From Microvirga sp. (GTDB lineage Bacteria; Pseudomonadota; Alphaproteobacteria; Rhizobiales; Beijerinckiaceae), in assembly GCA_029266525.1 (NCBI GenBank), contig JAQSWQ010000021.1, positions 1-54,958 of the forward strand: a stretch of 54,958 nucleotides of DNA, given 5' to 3'. The notes under the pieces were generated by a model. It was not told where the DNA came from. It did no database searches and worked only from the letters and a program-made list of their open reading frames with translations. Below, piece after piece: positions 49,319-54,958 of this stretch (within the stretch, counting starts at the first letter, position 1; each line of letters begins with the position of its first letter). The translations under genes and the position numbers were made by a program.

Positions 49319-49931
49319 GATGTCGCTCTTCCGGGCCGCGGCCGCCGACGCGCGAGGCGCGACCACGGCCGAGTTCGGCCTCGTCGCCGGCTTCCTGTTC
49401 CTGATCCTGTTCGCGATCACCGATCTCGGCTTCGCCTTCTGGCAGTGGAGCAGCGCGACCAAGGCGCTGCAGCTCGGCGCACGGCTCGCCGCGGTGTCGG
49501 ACCCGATCTCGTCCGATCTCAAGACCATGACCGGGCTGTCCTCGACCGTCTTCGACGGCGACCCCATGCCCTCCTACGCGCGGGTGTGCAGCGGCGCCTC
49601 GAAAAGCTGCAGCGGCGGCACCTTCGACGAGACCGCCCTGAACACGCTCGTCTACGGGCGCGGCAATACAAGCTGCCCGACCGCGGCGTTGTCCTTCCCG
49701 GCGATGTGCCAGATCTTCTCGCGGATCAAGCCCGAGAACGTCATCGTCGAATACGTCCACACCGGGCTCGGCTATGCCGGCCGCCCCGGCGGGCCGATCC
49801 CCACCATCCGTCTGCGGCTGACCGGGCTGAGCTACGAGTTCATCGCGCTGAACAGCCTGATGGGACTGCCGGCGATCGCGATGTCGGGCCTGTCGGCGAC
49901 CGCGACCGCAGAGGACCTCTCGGGAAAATGA
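49305..49931 (+). CDS. second TadE-like pilin protein
   Basis: A 208-residue protein with the TadE motif DARGATTAEFGLVAGFLFLILFAITDLGFAFWQWSSATKALQLGARLA, carrying Glu at the position corresponding to the other TadE. Cys-containing loops (CSGASKSC, SCPTA) differ from its neighbour, so it is a paralogue with a different tip domain. It overlaps the previous gene by 14 bp. Confidence 0.85.
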   Translation: MSATRMSLFRAAAADARGATTAEFGLVAGFLFLILFAITDLGFAFWQWSSATKALQLGARLAAVSDPISSDLKTMTGLSSTVFDGDPMPSYARVCSGASKSCSGGTFDETALNTLVYGRGNTSCPTAALSFPAMCQIFSRIKPENVIVEYVHTGLGYAGRPGGPIPTIRLRLTGLSYEFIALNSLMGLPAIAMSGLSATATAEDLSGK

Positions 49932-49933
49932 AA

Positions 49934-49957
49934 GCGGCCGCTCGCGCGAGCGGCCGC
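49934..49957. terminator. perfect 24-bp palindrome after the TadE genes
   Basis: Arms GCGGCCGCTCGC and GCGAGCGGCCGC are perfect complements. It lies 3 bp after the stop of the second TadE-like gene and 50 bp before the convergent Gly/Tyr-rich gene ends. There is no T-run, but the position suits a bidirectional transcription stop. Confidence 0.6.
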
Positions 49958-50006
49958 CCGTCTCATCTCGGCTTCGGCGGCCTCTACCGGCCGTACCAGC
50001 GTCGGC

Positions 50007-50612
50007 TCACCACCCCCGCCGGCCGCCCCAGCCGCCGCGATGCCCGCCATAGACGGCGCTGCGACCGCCGCCCCAGCCGCGGTTCCAACCGCCGCCGTAA
50101 TAGGCCCGGCGATAGCCATAACCGCCTCCGCCCCAATAGGCCCGGCGGACGCCGTAGCCGCCCCCGTAATAGGCGCGGCGATAGCCGTAGCCGTAGGCCG
50201 GATAGGCGTAGCCGTAGTTGTAGGCGGGGTAGCTGTAGCTGTAGGCGGGGTAGTAGCCGTACGATACCGGCGCATAGCCGCCGTAATAGCCGTAGGCCGG
50301 ATACCCGTAGTAATACGGCCGCGTCGCGGCGGTCGCCGCGACGGCGCCGATGATCCCGAGCGCCGCGCCGGCGGCAATCGCGCCGCCGCCATAGCCCCGG
50401 CGGTAGCCATAGCCTCGGTAGCCGTAGCCTCGGTAGCCGTATCCGCCCCAACGGCCGCGGTAACCGACATCCGCCACCGGCGAGGCGCCGGCGACCGATT
50501 GCGCGGTAGTGACCGGGATCGGCAAGGCGTTGGCGGAGGTGGCCGGCAGGCCGACGAAAGCGGCGGCGAGTGCCGCCGCTCCGACCGAGCCGGCGAGAAG
50601 ATTGTACTTCAT
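50007..50612 (-). CDS. exported Gly/Tyr-rich low-complexity protein
   Basis: A 201-residue protein with a signal peptide (MKYNLLAGSVGAAALAAAFVGLPATSANA) and a hydrophobic Gly/Ala stretch (GGGAIAAGAALGIIGAVAATAA, about 76-97). The rest consists of repeats such as GYGYRGYGYRGY, AYGYGYRRAYYGGGYG and YRRAYYGGGW. The composition resembles rhizobial glycine- and tyrosine-rich surface or stress proteins, whose function is not settled. The ATG at 50612 follows GGGAG; an upstream GTG at 50621 is an alternative. Convergent with the TadE gene. Confidence 0.75.
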   Translation of the reverse strand: MKYNLLAGSVGAAALAAAFVGLPATSANALPIPVTTAQSVAGASPVADVGYRGRWGGYGYRGYGYRGYGYRRGYGGGAIAAGAALGIIGAVAATAATRPYYYGYPAYGYYGGYAPVSYGYYPAYSYSYPAYNYGYAYPAYGYGYRRAYYGGGYGVRRAYWGGGGYGYRRAYYGGGWNRGWGGGRSAVYGGHRGGWGGRRGW

Positions 50613-50743
50613 GAGCGTCACTCCCGGAAGCGTCTCCCCCCGCGCGGCTAACGGAGGCGTGCGGGAGAGGTTCCGCCGGGAAGCCTGGATTATCGGCCGG
50701 CTACGCGCCCTCGCCCGGCTTCGCGGGCGTGCTATAGCGCCGC

Positions 50744-52387
50744 ATGACGCACGACGTCCTTGTGATCGGGGCCGGCCACAACGGCCTCACCTGCGCCGCC
50801 TACCTTGCGCGCGCCGGCCTTTCGGTGAAGGTGGTGGAGCGCCGCCCGGTGATCGGCGGTGCGGCGGTCACCGAGGAGTTCCACCCGGGCTTCCGCAACT
50901 CGCTCGCCTCCTACACGGTGAGCCTCCTCAACCCGAAGATCACCCGGGAGCTCGACCTGCACGGCCACGGCCTACGCGTCGTCGAGCGGCGCGCGCAGAA
51001 TTTCCTGCCGCTCCCCGACGGGCGTCACCTCCTTGCCGGCGAGGGCCGCACCAGGGCCGAGATCGCGAAGTTCAGCCCCCGCGACGGCGAGCGCTACCAC
51101 GCCTTCGCAGCCGAGCTCGAGGGCATCGCCGACGTGCTGCGCGGATTGGTTCTCGAGGCGCCGCCGAACCTGACCGAAGGCTGGTCGCGGAAAGGGCTCG
51201 TCGAGCTGGTGCGGGCGGCGGCGCTCGGCCGGCGCCTGTCGCGGCTTTCCATGGAGCAGCGCCGCACCCTCCTCGACCTGTTCACGAAATCGGCCGGCGA
51301 ATACCTCGACGGCTGGTTCGAGGCCGAGCCGGTGAAGGCGCTGTTCGGCTTCGACAGCGTGGTCGGCAACTATGCCAGCCCCTATACGCCGGGCAGCGCC
51401 TACGTCATGCTCCACCACGTCTTCGGCGAGGTGAACGGCAAGAAGGGCGTGTGGGGCCACGCCATCGGCGGCATGGGCGCGATCTCCGACGCCATCGCCG
51501 GCGCCGCGCGCGCTGCGGGCGCCGAGATCGAGGTCCACGCGCCGGTGCGCGAGGTCATCGTCGAGAAGGGCAAGGCTGCCGGGGTCGTGCTCGAGGACGG
51601 ACGCGCGATCCGCGCCCGTGCGGTCGCGGCGAACGTCAATCCGAAGCTGCTCTACGGCCGGCTCGTGCCGGGGGGCGCGCTCGCGCCGGAGTTCGCGGCG
51701 CGCATGGCGCGCTGGCAATGCGGCTCCGGGACCTTCCGCATGAATGTCGCGCTGTCGCGCCTGCCGGATTTCTCGTCCCTGCCCGGCCCCGGCGACCACC
51801 TCACATCCGGCATCATCATCGCCCCGAGCCTCGCCTATATGGACCGCGCCTATCGCGACGCCCGCGGCCATGGCTGGAGCCGCGAGCCGATCGTCGAGAT
51901 GCTGATCCCGTCCACGCTTGACGACACGCTCGCGCCGCCGGGCGCCCATGTCGCCAGCCTCTTTTGCCAGCACGTCGCGCCGGAGCTCCCGGAGGGGTGC
52001 TCATGGGACGATTGCCGCGACGAGGTCGCGGATCTCATGATCGACACGGTCGAGCGCTACGCGCCGGGCTTCAAGGCGAGCGTGATCGCGCGCCAGGCGC
52101 TCACGCCTTTGGACCTCGAGCGCGTCTTCGGCCTCACCGGCGGCGACATCTTCCACGGCCGGCTCTCATTGGATCAGCTCTTCTCGGCCCGCCCGATGCT
52201 CGGCCACGCCGACTACCGCGGGCCGGTGCCGGGGCTCTACCACTGCGGCTCCGGCGCTCACCCGGGCGGCGGCGTCACGGGTGCGCCGGGGCATAACGCG
52301 GCGAGGGCGATCCTCACGGACGTCCGCCTGCATAGCTTGGGTAGGGGCTCGTTCGGGTCGGCGTCCAAAGAGCTGAGGCCGCCTTAG
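50744..52387 (+). CDS. PYROXD2/CrtI-like FAD-dependent oxidoreductase
   Basis: A 547-residue flavoprotein of the phytoene-desaturase-like superfamily. It has the FAD-binding HDVLVIGAGHNGLTCAAYLARAG at the N-terminus, the VVERRPVIGGAAVTEEFHPGF segment, and the C-terminal FAD motif GLYHCGSGAHPGGGVTGAPGHNAARAIL. It resembles the PYROXD2 group rather than true carotenoid desaturases, and no other carotenoid gene is nearby. The substrate is unknown. Confidence 0.88.
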   Translation: MTHDVLVIGAGHNGLTCAAYLARAGLSVKVVERRPVIGGAAVTEEFHPGFRNSLASYTVSLLNPKITRELDLHGHGLRVVERRAQNFLPLPDGRHLLAGEGRTRAEIAKFSPRDGERYHAFAAELEGIADVLRGLVLEAPPNLTEGWSRKGLVELVRAAALGRRLSRLSMEQRRTLLDLFTKSAGEYLDGWFEAEPVKALFGFDSVVGNYASPYTPGSAYVMLHHVFGEVNGKKGVWGHAIGGMGAISDAIAGAARAAGAEIEVHAPVREVIVEKGKAAGVVLEDGRAIRARAVAANVNPKLLYGRLVPGGALAPEFAARMARWQCGSGTFRMNVALSRLPDFSSLPGPGDHLTSGIIIAPSLAYMDRAYRDARGHGWSREPIVEMLIPSTLDDTLAPPGAHVASLFCQHVAPELPEGCSWDDCRDEVADLMIDTVERYAPGFKASVIARQALTPLDLERVFGLTGGDIFHGRLSLDQLFSARPMLGHADYRGPVPGLYHCGSGAHPGGGVTGAPGHNAARAILTDVRLHSLGRGSFGSASKELRPP

Positions 52388-52430
52388 CCGGCCAACGTCC
52401 CTGCCGTTGCCGCGAGCCTCTCCCGAAGCT

Positions 52431-53312
52431 ATGGTCGTCTCTGGCCAGATCCATTCATTATTCCCGATGGACATAAATCCGTTTCATATCCTCTACCTGG
52501 ATACTCCAATCAGCAGCATGGAAAGCTTACGGCAATGGCTCGCGACCTTGCTCGGCCCGTCGGTTTCCGCCGTTGGCTTCCTGTTTATATATCAACAACT
52601 GAAGCTGTCCGCCAAGCAGGCCCGACTTTCCGCAAAGCAAGCGAAGATCGCCGCCGACAATTATGATCTGTCTGCCAAAGCCGCGGAGCGCTCCGCGGCT
52701 TTGGCGGCCGAGCAGCAACGATGGAAGAAGGCCGAATTCCTTGCAGAGCAGGTGCGTGAGTTCCACAATGACGAGGTCGTCGCCCGCGTCATCTATATGC
52801 TCGATTGGTATCGGAGATTTTTTGAAATACCCAGTGAAAATGATAGCGCATCAAAGATCCGGGTTGCCGTCTTACAAGATAATGAGACGGCGACGGAGGC
52901 GAGAGAAGTCGAGATGTTCAAGCCTTTTTTCAAGAAAAGGGCCGTGGTCATTACGACTGAGGCGTTGGTGCACCACAGTGTAAAAAATTTCAACTATCTC
53001 GAAGGCTATGTGCGGGATAGTTTCGACTGGTTCTTATTTCGTCTTTCACAATTTCAATATCTAATTGATGCAGAACTGTTTAGCTACGCGGAACTCGAAA
53101 TCCACCTGAAGTACATACTGGACCTTATTTCTGGAGGTCACGGGCACGTCTCCGATGAACTCACCGCCCGGCTGGCGCAGTACGTCAACGCGTACGGCTT
53201 TGAGGGCGTCGCTAAGCTGATCAGCAGCCGACAGTCATCGCGCCAGAGTTCGACGGCTTCGGCGCCCTCCCCGCCACCCACGTCGTTGCCCGTGGGGAAG
53301 ACATCGCCATGA
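52431..53312 (+). CDS. membrane-anchored coiled-coil protein, family not recognised
   Basis: About 294 residues. One hydrophobic segment (LLGPSVSAVGFLFIYQQL) is followed by a coiled coil with near-repeats of LSAKQA (KLSAKQARLSAKQAKIAADNYDLSAKAAERSAALAAEQQRW). A mixed helical region follows (EFLAEQVREFHNDEVVARVIYMLDWYRRFFE...). The tail is Ser/Pro-rich. GC is clearly lower than the neighbouring genes, which suggests acquisition. The start is uncertain: 52431 is used, with 52467 and 52518 also possible. I do not recognise the family. Confidence 0.6.
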   Translation: MVVSGQIHSLFPMDINPFHILYLDTPISSMESLRQWLATLLGPSVSAVGFLFIYQQLKLSAKQARLSAKQAKIAADNYDLSAKAAERSAALAAEQQRWKKAEFLAEQVREFHNDEVVARVIYMLDWYRRFFEIPSENDSASKIRVAVLQDNETATEAREVEMFKPFFKKRAVVITTEALVHHSVKNFNYLEGYVRDSFDWFLFRLSQFQYLIDAELFSYAELEIHLKYILDLISGGHGHVSDELTARLAQYVNAYGFEGVAKLISSRQSSRQSSTASAPSPPPTSLPVGKTSP

Positions 53313-53595
53313 TGGCGCGGCCTACGGGATGCAGCGCCGGGCAACTCAGATCATTGATAATTCATAGCTTTTCCAGGCCGCGTGTAGCAAGAATGTAGCA
53401 CGATAGCGGAGCGAGCGGAATACCTCCCCGCTCCTACTAGGTTTCGACAGCCTCCGCGAATGGGCGGGGCTGACCCCGAAATCGGTTTTTGCAACGCCCC
53501 CCCGCGCGATCCGCCGTGCGCTGAGGTACGTGCGGCCATCATGCTCCCGCCCAATTCGTCAGGCCCTGCTGCGCTTAGCCCAGCGAAACTACTCA

Positions 53596-54607
53596 ATGAT
53601 GCCCGATCATCCGTTAGAGCCCGCGAAAGCTACCGGTCGCGTTCGGCGGCGCCTCGCACGCAAGGCCGCTGTCGGCCTGCTCCAGATCAGCCTCAGTGCC
53701 GCTTGCCTGGTCGGCACTTATTGGGGTGTTACTCGCTTTTTGGCGGGCGATTTTGAGCGGGACGCGAAGCTCACATTGACTGGGGCCTCAGCGCCAACGA
53801 CTGCTTCCGTTCTTGCGGTGACTGCCCAGGTCCGAGCAACGGAAATGCCTGAGATCAAAGCGGGGGTGCCGGACCTGGTGCCGGTCAGAGTCTCAGCCGC
53901 CGCCGCCGCGAGCGACCGTCCAACCATCAGGAACTCACCGGCACAATCTCTCAGCGGGCCAGACCTCAAAGACAGAGGGGGATCGGCTGTGGTGGATCGG
54001 GGCAGCAGCGATCAACCCGCCCCGTTGCACGTCAAGAGCCCTGAGAACGAATCCGGCCCAACCCAGAGCTCTGCGTCCAGCGTCCCGGCAGTGCCGCCGG
54101 AGAGTCGTGGCATCACGAGCGCGGCCTCCGAGGTTAGTGTTTCGCGGCCATTGCAGCAGGTTGCCGCCGTTTCGCGTGTTCACCTCCCAGAACCCGAAAG
54201 GATCATCACTCCGGCCTTGCCCGAGGCTGCGCAACAGAGTGCTTCCCGCGAGGCACTCAACACGGCCTCCCCTCCTACGGGCGGCGTTGGCGCTGACACG
54301 ACTGGCACTGAAGCACGGTCAGCCGCCAAAAAAGTTAAGGGAGATAGGCGTCCCAACCGATCCGCCGTCCAGCCTTCGTCAGCAAGGGAAAACGACCACC
54401 CGCAGAGACTCGGCGCCGAAGCGAAATGACAAGCCAGCAACCGCCCAGCGCACGCGGGTGGCCGCTGTGCCGTCCGAACCGAGCACGCCTCCGTCTCCAC
54501 CAGCAGCGGCTGAATCGGTTGCGGAGCAGCGGGTGCACCTCCTTGGCATCCCTTTGCCGACCGGACGAAAGGTCAGGGAATGTCTGCTTGAGTGGCGCGG
54601 TACTTAG
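53596..54607 (+). pseudogene. membrane-anchored disordered protein, probable frameshift
   Basis: The first frame (MMPDHPLEPAKATGRVRRRLARKAA, one membrane helix VGLLQISLSAACLVGTYWGV, then a Ser/Pro/Ala-rich disordered tail) stops at 54429. A different frame continues to 54607 and ends with the more structured VHLLGIPLPTGRKVRECLLEWRGT. The likely site is the A6 run at 54328-54333: one extra A would move the frame. The convergent gene's stop overlaps 54604-54607, which supports the second frame as the true 3' end. A sequencing error would give the same picture. Family unknown. Confidence 0.45.
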
Positions 54608-54958
54608 CGTCCGTAGGGCGAGGGCAGAATTACCCGCACAGTCCGCTGCCCCTTAGGACCGGCAACTTGCTCGCGCTTCGAGGTTGGGGCCGGAAGGGAG
54701 CTGTAGACCGGTCGGCCAGCAGCGGAATCCAATTCGTACCTGTCTGCGGAAGCTTCCCCGCTCCCGGCAGGTGCGGCCACGACCACACGAGGTTCCTCGC
54801 GCCTCAGCCTCGGTCGTGAGGAGAACGCTTCCGGGTCTGCCAAGAGGACATTTTGGAACACGGTGCGTCCAGCGGCAGCATCGAATTCTGCACGGTCCCT
54901 TGAGACCTCCTGCGCTATGGCAGGGGTGATAAAGGAAGCCACCAATGCGCCGACAAAT
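54604..54958 (-). CDS. partial exported hypothetical protein, 5' end outside the window
   Basis: The frame is open to the window edge and reads FVGALVASFITPAIAQ before EVSRDRAEFDAAAGRT, suggesting the end of a signal peptide cut after AQ. The mature part is hydrophilic and ends GQRTVRVILPSPYGR. It has two similar stretches (DRAEFDAAAGRTVFQNV and DRYELDSAAGRPVYSS), a possible short internal repeat. Its stop overlaps the stop of the convergent frameshifted gene. Not recognised. Confidence 0.5.
   Translation of the reverse strand, partial: FVGALVASFITPAIAQEVSRDRAEFDAAAGRTVFQNVLLADPEAFSSRPRLRREEPRVVVAAPAGSGEASADRYELDSAAGRPVYSSLPAPTSKREQVAGPKGQRTVRVILPSPYGR

Noticed and set aside
50150-50450. CRISPR-like repeats in the Gly/Tyr-rich gene
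   Set aside because: The repeats are short, coding, unequal and spaced by codons for Gly and Tyr; there are no unique spacers or cas genes.
53313-53530. Possible integration site or integrase remnant between the coiled-coil gene and the disordered protein gene
   Set aside because: Short direct-repeat-like words (GTAGCA near 53390-53398) are too short to call an attachment site, and no tRNA fragment or integrase frame is present.

Overview
The window is high-GC DNA that reads as an alphaproteobacterial chromosome, most likely order Hyphomicrobiales (Rhizobiales). The main evidence is the conserved block holC / pepA / lptF-lptG-lptD / pdxA-rsmA / gmk-yicC-mltG-fabF-acpP-fabG. It is supported by an EF-P beta-lysylation cluster, alphaproteobacterial palindromic repeats (arms of the GTCATC...CCGG type) and a LexA box of the GTTC-N7-GTTC type upstream of uvrA. 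Genus and species cannot be told from the sequence alone.

Region by region. 1-2.5 kb: tRNA-Val(TAC), then a leaderless arsR overlapping a flavoprotein gene whose product ends in a Cys-rich tail. 2.6-5.7 kb: uvrA, interrupted in frame by a palindromic repeat. 5.7-7.4 kb: a small accessory islet with a lower-GC membrane-protein gene (probably frameshifted), the 3' remnant of a toxin-like gene with its coupled partner, and a ParE/RelE-type toxin-antitoxin pair. 7.4-10.5 kb: an HSL-type hydrolase, a stand-alone candidate structured RNA with its own promoter (about 8452-8775), and a secreted S10 serine carboxypeptidase. 10.6-26 kb: the housekeeping envelope and fatty-acid block (DNA polymerase III chi, aminopeptidase A, LPS export and assembly, PLP synthesis, 16S rRNA methylation, guanylate kinase, YicC RNase, MltG, fatty acid elongation). 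In this block surA and fabD are not at their usual sites. 26-29 kb: efp divergent from epmA-epmB, a complete EF-P lysine-modification set apart from the hydroxylase.

29-38.6 kb: a long minus-strand gene series encoding a peptide/oligopeptide ABC importer (SBP-B-C-D-F), an M20 peptidase, trehalose-6-phosphate phosphatase without OtsA, glucokinase and a D-2-hydroxyacid dehydrogenase. 38.8-46.3 kb: a tripartite tricarboxylate transporter (tctC-B-A), a serine-glyoxylate-type aminotransferase and a 980-residue FAD/Fe-S 2-hydroxyacid dehydrogenase, together suggesting uptake and oxidation of small (hydroxy)carboxylates. 46.3-49.9 kb: an incomplete Tad/Flp pilus set in which cpaB carries an in-frame amber stop, followed by three TadE/TadG-like genes. 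50-52.4 kb: a secreted Gly/Tyr-rich protein and a PYROXD2/CrtI-like oxidoreductase. 52.4-55 kb: accessory DNA with a lower-GC coiled-coil membrane protein, a probably frameshifted membrane-anchored disordered protein and a partial exported protein running off the end.

The most interesting unexplained element is the 8418-8775 locus. It has a strong sigma70-like promoter, no convincing coding frame and several perfect stems, including 10-bp and 9-bp long-range helices, but I cannot match it to any RNA family I know.
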